A DNA stretch of 58,926 nt. Origin: Clostridiales bacterium (GTDB taxonomy: Bacteria > Bacillota > Clostridia > Oscillospirales > Oscillospiraceae). Position numbers and translations under genes: made by a program. Where the stretch lies: contig JAJPWY010000015.1 in NCBI GenBank assembly GCA_021205725.1, positions 1 to 58,926 of the forward strand. Direction: 5' to 3'. Every line of letters begins with the position of its first letter. Within the stretch, counting starts at the first letter, position 1. The notes below the pieces were generated by a model. The model was not told the origin of the DNA, did not search any database, and saw only the letters and a program-made list of their open reading frames with translations. Shown piece by piece: positions 45,080-54,321 of this stretch.

Positions 45080-46825
45080 TCACACGGCGTATTTATTGGA
45101 GAAGTACTCGTAATCCGACAGATAGTCCGCATCCCCGGAGTGGTGGACGGTGTGGACATACTGATGGGTGTCATAGCTGCTGTGCTGCATCTCCACCAGG
45201 CAGGCGGCGATGTTGGAGCAGTGGTCGGAGACACGGCTGAAATCGGAGATCAGGTCGGTGAAGATAAAGCCGCTGTCCACGCTGCATTTCCCCGCCCGGA
45301 GGCGGTCGATGTGGTGGTTTTTCAGCTGGTCTGCCAGGTCGTCCACCACCTCCTCCAGAGGCTCCACCCGGCGGGCGGCCTCCGGGTTGTTGGTGGAAAA
45401 GGCGGCAATGCACAGGCCCAGAGCCTCAGAGACGGCGGCAGCCATCCGTTTCAGCTCCTCCTTCGCCCCGCTGGAGATAGCGCTGGGCTTCTGCTCAGAG
45501 GCCTGGATGGAGAGGAGGATGCCCACGGCATGGTCGCTGATGCGTTCAAAGTCGCTGATGGTATGGAGCATAATGGACAACACCTGGCTCTCAGTGGCGC
45601 TCAGGCTCAGGGCAGAGAGCTTTACCAGGTAGGTGCCCAGGATATCCTCGCGGGTGTCGATGGTGTGCTCCAGCTCCCGGACGTGATCCGCCACCTTGTC
45701 GTCCCAGCGATCCAGCAGGGTCACCGCCTCGTTGAAGGAGTCCTGTGCCATGAGGGCGGTCTCCACCGTCAGCCGCTGGGCCTGGGCCAGGGCCACGGCA
45801 GGGGTGTTCATCAGGCGGTCGTCCAGCAGAGGCTTCTCCTCCTTGACCTTGGCGTCCCGGACGGAGAGACAGACCAGCTTTTCGATCTGCTTGGTAAAGG
45901 GCAGCAGCACGCCGGCGCAGGCCAGCTTGTAGATGGTGTGGAACAGGGCGATCCCCACCGGGCCCACCGCCTCGTCCAGAATGGGGATGGTAAAGAGAGC
46001 GGTGGCCAGCTCGTAGACAATCATAAAGAGGACGGTGCTGATGAGGTTAAAATAGAGGTAGACCAGGGAGGTACGTTTGGCCTCCTTGTTGGCGCTGATG
46101 GCAGAGAGCAGCACCGGGACGGCAGCGCCAATGTTCATGCCCAGTATCAGAGGGATGGCGGAGCTGAGGGTGATACTGCCGGTCATGGAGAGGGCCTGGA
46201 GCACGCCCACAGAGGCGGAGGAGCTCTGCATGACGGCGGTGACCAGTGTGCCCACCAGGATGCCCACGATGGGATTGGAGAACAGGCTGAACAGGTCGGT
46301 AAAGGCGGGAACCTCCTTCAAGCCCTCCACGGCGGAGGACATGGTGTCCATGCCCACCATGAGGATGGCAAAGCCCAGCAGCACGGCGGCCACGTTTTTG
46401 TGCTTGCCCGACTTTTCAAAGTTCAGGAAGTAGACGCCCAAAAGGGCGAGGATTGGCACCCAGGAGGAGGGCTTGAGCAGCTGGATGGCCATGCTCGCTC
46501 CGTCGATGCTGGTGAGAGAGACCAGCCAGCCGGTGACGGTGGTGCCCACGTTGGCGCCCATAATGAGGCCGATGGCCTGCTGGAGGGTCATGACCCCGGA
46601 GTTCACAAAGCCCACCACCATCACCGAGGTGGCGGAGGAGGACTGGATAATGGCAGTCACCACCGCTCCCAGGAGGAAGCCCCTGGCCGGGCTGGAGGTG
46701 AGCTTTTCCAGAATGGACTGGAGCCGACCTCCCGCACAGCTCTCCAGGCCGTCGCCCATGTAGCTCATGCCAAACAGGAACATGGCAAGGCCGCAGACGA
46801 AGTTCAGAACGTCAAATAAATCCAT
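45080..46825 (-). CDS. Na/Pi cotransporter family protein with C-terminal PhoU-like domain
   Basis: A 581-residue NptA/PNaS-type protein. The membrane half has two inverted repeat motifs, IIQSSSATSVMVVGFVNSG and MQSSSASVGVLQAL, which form the sodium/phosphate path. After about residue 330 the protein is soluble and helical, and resembles PhoU (LSIMLHTISDFERISDHAVGILL). The substrate may be phosphate or another anion. Two direct repeats lie in its promoter region. Start ATG 46825 lies after GGAGG at 11 bases. It is monocistronic. Confidence 0.9.
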   Translation of the reverse strand: MDLFDVLNFVCGLAMFLFGMSYMGDGLESCAGGRLQSILEKLTSSPARGFLLGAVVTAIIQSSSATSVMVVGFVNSGVMTLQQAIGLIMGANVGTTVTGWLVSLTSIDGASMAIQLLKPSSWVPILALLGVYFLNFEKSGKHKNVAAVLLGFAILMVGMDTMSSAVEGLKEVPAFTDLFSLFSNPIVGILVGTLVTAVMQSSSASVGVLQALSMTGSITLSSAIPLILGMNIGAAVPVLLSAISANKEAKRTSLVYLYFNLISTVLFMIVYELATALFTIPILDEAVGPVGIALFHTIYKLACAGVLLPFTKQIEKLVCLSVRDAKVKEEKPLLDDRLMNTPAVALAQAQRLTVETALMAQDSFNEAVTLLDRWDDKVADHVRELEHTIDTREDILGTYLVKLSALSLSATESQVLSIMLHTISDFERISDHAVGILLSIQASEQKPSAISSGAKEELKRMAAAVSEALGLCIAAFSTNNPEAARRVEPLEEVVDDLADQLKNHHIDRLRAGKCSVDSGFIFTDLISDFSRVSDHCSNIAACLVEMQHSSYDTHQYVHTVHHSGDADYLSDYEYFSNKYAV

Positions 46826-46970
46826 AACGGTGAATTCCTCCGATCAAGTCCGCCCCCGGAGCTGGCGGCGGATGGGGTGCGGCAAAGCCGTCCTCCCGGA
46901 TGCCAGATATGCGCAGTCAACCGGCGGAACTGCCCGGTTTTGCCTGGCCCCAGTCCCGCCCATTGTGTCT

Positions 46971-47031
46971 ATTATAAACGATTTCACCATGAAATGTAAA
47001 CAGGAAATCAAATCTTTGTATGAAATGTAAA
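46971..47031 (-). promoter_or_regulatory. Na/Pi gene promoter with paired 12-bp direct repeats
   Basis: On the minus strand: -35 TTTACA (47000-46995), 18-base spacer, perfect TATAAT (46976-46971). The 12-mer ATGAAATGTAAA occurs at 46989-47000 and 47020-47031, 31 bases (about three helical turns) apart, with one copy covering the -35. The spacer also holds ATTTCACCATGAAAT (a perfect 6-bp inverted repeat). The rest of the 46826-47235 gap holds only this region and the next gene's terminator. Confidence 0.62.
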
Positions 47032-47102
47032 ATCTACGTGAAGAAATCCGATTGTAAAACCATTCTTATGGGGAATTTTTCACAGGGGTCTGACGGGAAG
47101 CG

Positions 47103-47136
47103 AAAAATCCCGCCCGGCCAGCGGCCGAGCGGGATC
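47103..47136 (-). terminator. Terminator of the YczE-like gene
   Basis: A stem ATCCCGCYCGGCC/GGCCGGGCGGGAT followed by TTTTTCG on the minus strand. Confidence 0.82.
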
Positions 47137-47235
47137 GTCCCTTTCCTCTGCCCGGCTGATTTCACGCTTGAAACGCCGGGGCAAAGCGGGTATGATGGGA
47201 TGGAGGGTTGCGGACGGCTCTGCCTGTTGAGCGCG

Positions 47236-47922
47236 TCACGCATGGGCGGGGGCAGGCGCTCTGCCTCCTCTGCGGCCTCCGGTCTGGAAAAACCGCTCAC
47301 GGACGGTCTTCCCCACCCAGGCGATGACAGGGCCCAGGGTGAAGGCGCAGATGATGGACACCGGCCCAAAGCTGGCTCCCGCCAGTACGCCGATGGCCAG
47401 GGCGGTCACATCCCACAGAGTGCGCACCGTCCGGTAGGACATGCTGTTCTGGCGCTTAGCGATGATTGCCGGGATAGCGTCATAGGGGGACGTGCCCAGA
47501 TCCATGGCGATATAGACCCCTGCGGCCAGGATAAAAATCGCCAGGGCGGGGATGCCGATGGCCAGCTTGATCTCCCAGCTGTCAAAGAAGGAGGCGGGCA
47601 CGCTCCGGTCGATGAGCCAGCCGAAAAAGTCCGCCGAATAGCCCACAAAGACCATATTGGAGACGGTGCCGAAGCCCAGCTGCCGCCGATCCGTGCAGAG
47701 CACGACCACCATCAGCAGCAGATTCAAAATCAGCGACCAGGTGCCGAAGGAGATGGGCAGATGAGCGGCGATCCCCGAGTTCATAGTGGAGCAGGGGTCT
47801 GCGCCCAGGCCCAGCCGGAGGAGCCACGCAGTGGAGAAACCGGCAATGATATTCGCAAGCACGACCGTCCGCATACGAGTGAGCAGGTGTGCAGGCTGTA
47901 CATGAGTGAGTTGGATACACAT
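47236..47922 (-). CDS. YczE/YyaS-like (DUF6198-type) membrane protein
   Basis: A 228-residue integral membrane protein with about five helices. YczE/YyaS group features visible are LGLGADPCSTMNSGIA near the N-terminus and MDLGTSPYDAIPAIIAKR in the middle. Function not established; B. subtilis YczE is linked to surfactin control. ATG 47922 follows AAGGGAG at 9 bases. It is monocistronic with a terminator; a short ATPase or regulator partner is not present. Confidence 0.75.
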   Translation of the reverse strand: MCIQLTHVQPAHLLTRMRTVVLANIIAGFSTAWLLRLGLGADPCSTMNSGIAAHLPISFGTWSLILNLLLMVVVLCTDRRQLGFGTVSNMVFVGYSADFFGWLIDRSVPASFFDSWEIKLAIGIPALAIFILAAGVYIAMDLGTSPYDAIPAIIAKRQNSMSYRTVRTLWDVTALAIGVLAGASFGPVSIICAFTLGPVIAWVGKTVRERFFQTGGRRGGRAPAPAHA

Positions 47923-48013
47923 AGAAAAGATCTCCCTTCCAGTGAAGATTGACCCAAAGAGCCGCAGAGAGAAGCTACAGGCAAAAGCGGGGCGGCTCTC
48001 TGGAGTGGGCACA

Positions 48014-48042
48014 ATCTTACTTCCGGGTGGTCAAAAAGTCAA
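48014..48042 (-). promoter_or_regulatory. Promoter of the YczE-like gene
   Basis: On the minus strand TTGACT (48042-48037), 17-base spacer, TAAGAT (48019-48014). It nearly touches the start of the divergent GIY-YIG gene. Confidence 0.65.
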
Positions 48043-48069
48043 TCGTCCTTTTTGGACGGAAAAAAGAGG

Positions 48070-48375
48070 GTGAAAGCGATTTTTTACGTCTATATCGTCA
48101 AATGTTCCGATGGGACTCTTTATACAGGAAGTACCACAAATGTACCTCGCCGTATCCACACCCACAACGCCGGGAAGGGCGCAAAGTACACCCGCAGCCG
48201 CCTCCCCGTCACCCTGGTCTACCAGGAGGAGGCAGAGAGCTGGAGCGCCGCCCTCCGCCGGGAGGCGGCCATCAAAAGGCTCACCAGGGCACAAAAAATC
48301 GCCCTCATCCAGAGGGCGGAGCCGGAGGAGCCCTCTCCCCCGCAGCCAACAGAACCGGATACCAAGACGTGCTGA
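48070..48375 (+). CDS. GIY-YIG domain protein (UPF0213/YhbQ-like)
   Basis: A 101-residue protein with a single GIY-YIG nuclease fold: the two strands read FYVYIVKCSDGTLYTGSTTNVPRRIHTHN, with the metal-binding region further on (EEAESWSAALRREAAIKRL). Similar small proteins are single-domain nucleases with no clear function. GTG 48070 is chosen to match the family N-terminus; a TTG at 48052 would add six residues but lacks a ribosome site. The stop lies in the base of a 17-bp hairpin. Confidence 0.85.
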   Translation: MKAIFYVYIVKCSDGTLYTGSTTNVPRRIHTHNAGKGAKYTRSRLPVTLVYQEEAESWSAALRREAAIKRLTRAQKIALIQRAEPEEPSPPQPTEPDTKTC

Positions 48376-48416
48376 ACCCCTGTCCGTTCTTTTTTCCTGA
48401 CGGACAGGGGTTCAGC
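48371..48416. terminator. Perfect 17-bp hairpin downstream of the GIY-YIG gene and at the end of an unknown leftward unit
   Basis: GCTGAACCCCTGTCCGT pairs perfectly with ACGGACAGGGGTTCAGC around a T-rich 12-base loop. It overlaps the GIY-YIG stop codon. On the minus strand it ends the unit fired by the promoter at 48653-48625. No T run follows on either strand. Confidence 0.6.
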
Positions 48417-48618
48417 GGTGCTGCTTGATATCCAACATCGTTTTCATTTACCTCACTTTCGTTGATTTGTGAGTGCCCTCCGTTCCCTTGGCTGTTGCCC
48501 GGAGCCTGCTCTGACCTGTCCGGTGCAGCGCCGGTAAACGGCTCACGCTCGGTCATCCTTTTCAGTGAATCACCGAAGGGCTGACTTCCTGTACATTGGA
48601 ATCACCCTTTCTTGATGT
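48417..48618 (-). other. Unidentified leftward transcription unit (possible sRNA or tiny ORFs)
   Basis: The region from the consensus promoter to the hairpin encodes no protein I recognise. It contains GGTGATTC twice (in GGGTGATTCC near the 5' end and GGTGATTCAC further on) and two short ORFs with acceptable ribosome sites: an 8-codon one (MYRKSALR) and an 11-codon one (MKTMLDIKQHR) ending at the hairpin base. A longer frame (48305-48556) continues through the hairpin into the neighbouring gene and starts without spacing from its ribosome site, so it is probably not real. Length and shape suggest a small RNA. Confidence 0.4.
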
Positions 48619-48624
48619 GCCTTT

Positions 48625-48653
48625 ATTTTACCAGCTCGCCTCCGTTTTGTCAA
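48625..48653 (-). promoter_or_regulatory. Strong orphan leftward promoter
   Basis: On the minus strand: perfect -35 TTGACA (48653-48648), 17-base spacer, -10 TAAAAT (48630-48625). No protein gene follows within its reach before the 17-bp hairpin at 48371-48416. The gap 48654-48863 beyond it holds only AT-rich sequence and a small CCGAAAATTTTTCGG-like palindrome (48832-48846). Confidence 0.75.
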
Positions 48654-48863
48654 GCTGTTTTTCGAGATATTTTCAGAAAAGTTTTTAGTCGAACAGGGGC
48701 TATGCTGTGTCGCTCGCCGTCCTGCATGAAGGACAACTTGCAAAATTTAACACAGCAGCGCAGCAGATGATGTAAAACTTGCGAAAGCAGATTGAAAAAA
48801 GGAGGAAAATGCCGTTTCAAACCACTTTTCCCGAAAAATTTTCGGCAATAGATGAAATTTTAC

Positions 48864-48892
48864 TTGAAACGAATTGCAGAATTGAGTATAAT
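48864..48892 (+). promoter_or_regulatory. gdhA promoter
   Basis: TTGAAA (48864-48869), 17-base spacer, perfect TATAAT (48887-48892), about 165 bases before gdhA. Confidence 0.78.
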
Positions 48893-48898
48893 AGCAGT

Positions 48899-50412
<1,514 letters not shown>

Positions 50413-50435
50413 GGAAGAATAAACGGAAGCGTAAC

Positions 50436-50467
50436 AAGGCCGCTGGCGGTACCCCGTCGGCGGCCTT
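50436..50467 (+). terminator. gdhA terminator
   Basis: AAGGCCGCTGGCGG pairs with CGTCGGCGGCCTT (one mismatch), followed by TCCTCT; a moderately T-rich tail. Confidence 0.7.
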
Positions 50468-50565
50468 TCCTCTACACCTGCACTAAAACACAGTATCATA
50501 AAACAGTTCCGATGCTGCTTTTGCGGCACCGGGGCTGTGTGTTTTGTGCGTATTTTGAAAGATTC

Positions 50566-51453
50566 TCACAGCTCCTGGGCAAAGGGATCCTGAAAGCCCT
50601 CTCCATAGACGGCGCTGGCACTGGTAATGATGGTGAAGGCGGCATCGTCCTCCTCCCGGATAATGCGGCGCACCCGGGCATAGACCCGCTTGTGGGCCAC
50701 GCACATGAGCACCTCCTGGGGATTGCCGGTATAGGCCCCCGTAGCGGGGAGAAGGGTCACTCCCAGGTCTGCCTCAGACAGGATGCGCCGGGCCACCTGA
50801 CGGCTGTGTTTGCTGACCACCATGAGCAAAATCGCCTCGTCCGCCTGGTAGAGCACCCTGTTCATGACAGCGCCGGAGATTACCACGCCGATGGCGGCGA
50901 TGAGTGCGATCTCCAGGTCTCTGGTGACCACCGTCACCAGGCAGATTACCGCCACATCCAGGGCCATGGTGATGCTCCCGGTCTTGATGTGGGGGAATTT
51001 TGTCCGCAGAATCTTGACGATGATATCCGTCCCGCCGGTGGTGCCGCCGCAGCGGTATACGATCCCCATGCCGCAACCCACGCAGGCGCAGCCCGCAATG
51101 GCCGCCAGCAGGGGATCCTCTGTCACCAGGGGATAGCCCTGGGCCAGCTCCGTCACGCCGTTGATCATCAGGGAGGATACCACCGTGGCGTACACCGTAT
51201 TGAGCAGGAACCCCCGCCCAAAGACAATCAGTCCCAAAATCAGCAACGGGATGTTTAAAATGAGCAGGATCGTGCCCGTCTCCAGAGGGAGCAGAGTCGC
51301 CAGCACGATGGAGATGCCGGAGAGTCCCCCGGGCGCAATGGTCAGCGGGTCGAGGAACAGGGCCACCCCCATGGCATAGATCACGCAGCCCGCCGTCATC
51401 CCCGCCAGACGCAGCAACACCTGCTTCCAGTTCAGCTCTTCCAGTTCGTTCAT
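50566..51453 (-). CDS. YitT family membrane protein (DUF161 + DUF2179)
   Basis: A 295-residue protein with a five-helix YitT membrane domain (ALFLDPLTIAPGGLSGISIVLATLL; YRCGGTTGGTDIIVKILRTK) and a C-terminal cytoplasmic DUF2179 ferredoxin-like domain (ADEAILLMVVSKHSRQVARRILSEADLGVTLLPATGAY). The family is widespread in Firmicutes and its transport role is unproven. ATG 51453 has AAAGGAG 11 bases upstream. It is monocistronic with its own promoter. Confidence 0.88.
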   Translation of the reverse strand: MNELEELNWKQVLLRLAGMTAGCVIYAMGVALFLDPLTIAPGGLSGISIVLATLLPLETGTILLILNIPLLILGLIVFGRGFLLNTVYATVVSSLMINGVTELAQGYPLVTEDPLLAAIAGCACVGCGMGIVYRCGGTTGGTDIIVKILRTKFPHIKTGSITMALDVAVICLVTVVTRDLEIALIAAIGVVISGAVMNRVLYQADEAILLMVVSKHSRQVARRILSEADLGVTLLPATGAYTGNPQEVLMCVAHKRVYARVRRIIREEDDAAFTIITSASAVYGEGFQDPFAQEL

Positions 51454-51488
51454 GGCATAAACCGCTCCTTTCCGTGTCTGTATGCACT

Positions 51489-51516
51489 ATTATAGTTGAA
51501 AAGTTCCTATAGTCAA
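51489..51516 (-). promoter_or_regulatory. Promoter of the YitT gene
   Basis: On the minus strand TTGACT (51516-51511), 16-base spacer, perfect TATAAT (51494-51489). The 51454-51795 gap holds this and the divergent promoter, with nothing else recognised. Confidence 0.72.
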
Positions 51517-51646
51517 CAGAAATATGAAAAATTCATCACTTTATCGTGTTAATTCGCTATCAGGGCAGGAGATGCGCCGGTCGGCGTTCGGCTCTGCCCC
51601 ACACCGGCCGTCTCTCCATATTTCGCCCCGCATTTCAATATTACAA

Positions 51647-51675
51647 TTGACATTTCCCCCCGGAGCTGTTATCCT
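51647..51675 (+). promoter_or_regulatory. Promoter of the exopolysaccharide-control unit
   Basis: TTGACA (51647-51652), 17-base spacer, TATCCT (51670-51675), about 120 bases before the Ig-like protein gene. Confidence 0.7.
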
Positions 51676-51795
51676 AAAATGTGGCCATTTGTACATGCCA
51701 GAAAGCGGGATATCCTCCTCTGTGCGCAGGCGATGGTCTATGATTTCGACACATGATCTGGATGGCCGGGGAAGGCCGGCGGGATGGGAGCCGAT

Positions 51796-52665
51796 ATGAG
51801 ACGATTTCGAATGATATGGGCAGGATGCTTCCTTGTAGTGGCGGCAGTCTTTCTGGTGGTGAACGTGATACAAAAGACCAGCGAACAGGACGGCGGCCCT
51901 GTCATCACCGTTCCGGAGGACATCCTCACGGTGAGCATTGAAGACGGTGAGGACGCCCTGCTCCAGGGGGTGACCGCCCAGGATGGACGGGACGGAGACG
52001 TGACCTCCTCCGTCCTGGTGGAGAGCATTTCCAATTTCTATGGAGACGGGAAGCGTCTGGTGACCTATGCCGCCTTTGATTCGGACGGCAATGTGTCCAA
52101 GGCCACCCGTGCGATCCAGTACAGCGACTACACCGCCCCGCAGTTCACCCTGCTCCACTCCCTCCGCTATCAGACCGGCGAGGAGATCGACCTGGATGAG
52201 CTGGTTCAGGCCACGGATTGCCTGGACGGAGATGTGACCAGCAAGGTCAGGGTCAGCACGGACAGCAGCCTTAGCACCCGCACGGCCGGGGTCTATCAGG
52301 TCACCTTCTCTGTGACCAACAGCGCCGGAGCAACCGCCTCCCTGTCCACCGAGCTGGAGGTCTACGACCCGGATTACAACGATGCGGACGTCAATCTCTC
52401 CACCTATCTGGTCTACTGCCAGGTAGGGGACGACGAGCCGGACTACCGCTCCTACGTGGAGAGCGTCGTGGCGGGCAGCGTCCGCTACACCTTCTCGGAG
52501 GGCGCCGCCTCCGCCTCCGGTAACGACGGCACCACCCTTCGGCGTTCCGCTCTCCGGGTGCGAGGCTCGGCGGATATGGACACTGCCGGGGTCTATCAGG
52601 TCTATCTCACCTATCGGGGCGACGACTACCAGGGGACAACGCTGCTCCTGGTGGTGGTGGAGTAA
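51796..52665 (+). CDS. Membrane-anchored Ig-like domain protein
   Basis: A 289-residue protein with an N-terminal membrane anchor (MIWAGCFLVVAAVFLVVNVIQ) and an exported part made of Ig-like/HYR or DUF5011-type beta domains. Repeated units read VTAQDGRDGDVTSSVLV...LVTYAAFDSDGNVSKATRAIQ and VQATDCLDGDVTSKVRV...YQVTFSVTNSAGATASLS. The end has another beta segment. It lies 11 bases upstream of two polysaccharide co-polymerase/kinases, so it may help assemble or anchor a surface polymer. ATG 51796 (GGGAG 5 bases upstream) is preferred; ATG 51784 is possible. Confidence 0.75.
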   Translation: MRRFRMIWAGCFLVVAAVFLVVNVIQKTSEQDGGPVITVPEDILTVSIEDGEDALLQGVTAQDGRDGDVTSSVLVESISNFYGDGKRLVTYAAFDSDGNVSKATRAIQYSDYTAPQFTLLHSLRYQTGEEIDLDELVQATDCLDGDVTSKVRVSTDSSLSTRTAGVYQVTFSVTNSAGATASLSTELEVYDPDYNDADVNLSTYLVYCQVGDDEPDYRSYVESVVAGSVRYTFSEGAASASGNDGTTLRRSALRVRGSADMDTAGVYQVYLTYRGDDYQGTTLLLVVVE

Positions 52666-52676
52666 AGGAGGCTGCC

Positions 52677-54302
52677 ATGGCAGAAGAACGGAAGCAACAT
52701 ACCAATTCCAGCCGTTCCCGCCGGGAGGATACGGCCCGACAGGGCAGCTCCAGGCAGGGGAATTCCAGACAGAACAATTCCAGGCAAAATAGCTCCAGAC
52801 AGCACAGCTCCCGACAGGGCAGCGCACATCAGGCCGCCGCTCAGCAGCCCGCCTCGCTCCAGGTGCCCACCTCGGTGGATCTGTTCAGCATCCTGCGGGA
52901 TCTGCTCCACGACTGGTGGATGATCCTCACCGCCGGACTGGCGACGGTGATGCTGGCCTGGCTGTTTTTGCAGATGGTCTATGTGCCGGTATATACCAGT
53001 AGCGCCACCCTGATTATCTCCGCCAAGAGCAGCACCGGCGGCGTCGTGTCCGACCTGTCCGTCTCCAGCTCCACGGCGGAGACGCTGGCAGAGGTGCTGG
53101 ACAGCAGCTTGCTGAAGAAATACGTCATGGCCGATCTGGGGGTGGACGATCTGCCGGACATCGAGGCCAACCTGATCTCCGGCACCAACCTGATGACCCT
53201 CCAGGTCACGTCAGAGAGCCCCGAGAGCGCATTCCGTGTTCTGAGGAGCATCCTGGACAACTATGACCAGGTCACCAGCCACATCCTGGAGAACATCGTC
53301 CTCAACGAGATGGAGGCGCCCTCAGTGCCCACCTCTCCCTCCAACTCCCTCAACACCAGAACGACCCTGTTCTACGCCTTCTGGGTGGGCATAGGCGCCA
53401 TGGCTCTGCTGCTGGCGGCCCTCTCCATCCAACGGGACACCGTCAAGACGGAAAAGGACGTCTCCCACAAGCTGGACACCAGACTGTATATGTCGGTCTA
53501 CCACGAGAATAAGTACAAGACCCTGAAAAGCCGCTTCCGGCGCTCCAAGAAGGCGCTGCTCACCACCACGCCCTCCACCAGCTTTCTGTTTTCGGAGACC
53601 TTCAAAAAGCTCCGCACCCGGCTGATGTACCACTCGGAAAAGACGGGAGCCAAGGTGCTGCTGGTGGCCAGCGTTGCGGAGAACGAGGGTAAGAGCACGG
53701 TGGCGGCCAACATCGCCCTGGCCCTGGCCCAGAAGATGGATCGGGTGGTGCTCGTAGACGGCGACCTGCGCCGTCCCGCCATCCACAAGCTGTTTTCCAA
53801 GCCTGTCCCGCCCTCTGCGGAGCTGTCCGCCTTCCTGTCCGGCGACATCCCGGTGGACGACCTGGTGCTTCAGGATCAGGGCTCCGGCCTCAACCTGGTG
53901 CTGGGGAGCAAGAAATGCTCCAACTCCACCGAGCTGGTGGCCCGGGACGCCATGCGTGGCCTGATCGAGGTGCTGCGCTCCCGGAGCGACTATGTGGTGA
54001 TCGACTCGCCTCCTATGGCGATCATGGCAGACGCTGAGGTGCTGGCAGAGTACGCAGACGTCACTCTGCTGGTGGTTCGGCAGAACATGACCTACGCTCC
54101 TCAGATCAACGACGCCATCGACACCCTGGAGAACAGCCACGCAAAGCTGCTGGGCTGCGTCTTTAACGATGTAAAGACCCGTATCTTCTCCGGCACCAGA
54201 AAGTGGAGCTACGGGTATTATGGCTACGGGTACGGCTATGGCTACGGCCGGTACAAGCGGGGCTACGGCGCTTACTACGGCAATCAGGAGGAAAAGAAAT
54301 GA
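52677..54302 (+). CDS. Fused Wzz-type chain-length regulator and BY-kinase, copy 1
   Basis: A 541-residue bacterial tyrosine kinase fused to its membrane activator. The first 60 residues are a hydrophilic SSRQ/NSRQ repeat region. Then come a helix (WWMILTAGLATVMLAWLFLQMV), a Wzz exported domain, and a second helix (FYAFWVGIGAMALLLAALS). The cytoplasmic BY-kinase has Walker A (ENEGKST), Walker A' (VLVDGDLRRP) and Walker B (VVIDSPP). The C-terminal tail is a Tyr/Gly cluster (YGYYGYGYGYGYGR), the expected autophosphorylation site. It controls chain length of a surface polysaccharide by phosphorylation. It is unusual in the SRQ tract and in being followed by a second copy. Confidence 0.92.
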   Translation: MAEERKQHTNSSRSRREDTARQGSSRQGNSRQNNSRQNSSRQHSSRQGSAHQAAAQQPASLQVPTSVDLFSILRDLLHDWWMILTAGLATVMLAWLFLQMVYVPVYTSSATLIISAKSSTGGVVSDLSVSSSTAETLAEVLDSSLLKKYVMADLGVDDLPDIEANLISGTNLMTLQVTSESPESAFRVLRSILDNYDQVTSHILENIVLNEMEAPSVPTSPSNSLNTRTTLFYAFWVGIGAMALLLAALSIQRDTVKTEKDVSHKLDTRLYMSVYHENKYKTLKSRFRRSKKALLTTTPSTSFLFSETFKKLRTRLMYHSEKTGAKVLLVASVAENEGKSTVAANIALALAQKMDRVVLVDGDLRRPAIHKLFSKPVPPSAELSAFLSGDIPVDDLVLQDQGSGLNLVLGSKKCSNSTELVARDAMRGLIEVLRSRSDYVVIDSPPMAIMADAEVLAEYADVTLLVVRQNMTYAPQINDAIDTLENSHAKLLGCVFNDVKTRIFSGTRKWSYGYYGYGYGYGYGRYKRGYGAYYGNQEEKK

Positions 54303-54321
54303 CAGGAGGTGTGACCGAAGG

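Noticed and set aside
48305..48556. 83-codon leftward frame near the orphan promoter
   Set aside because: Its ATG directly abuts the AAAAGG, with no proper spacing. The frame runs through the 17-bp hairpin into the GIY-YIG gene, and the protein has no family features.
54190..54260. Short GGCTAC/TATGGC DNA repeats as a regulatory array
   Set aside because: They are codons of the Tyr/Gly-rich tail of the first BY-kinase (a similar patch at 55690-55745 belongs to the second).
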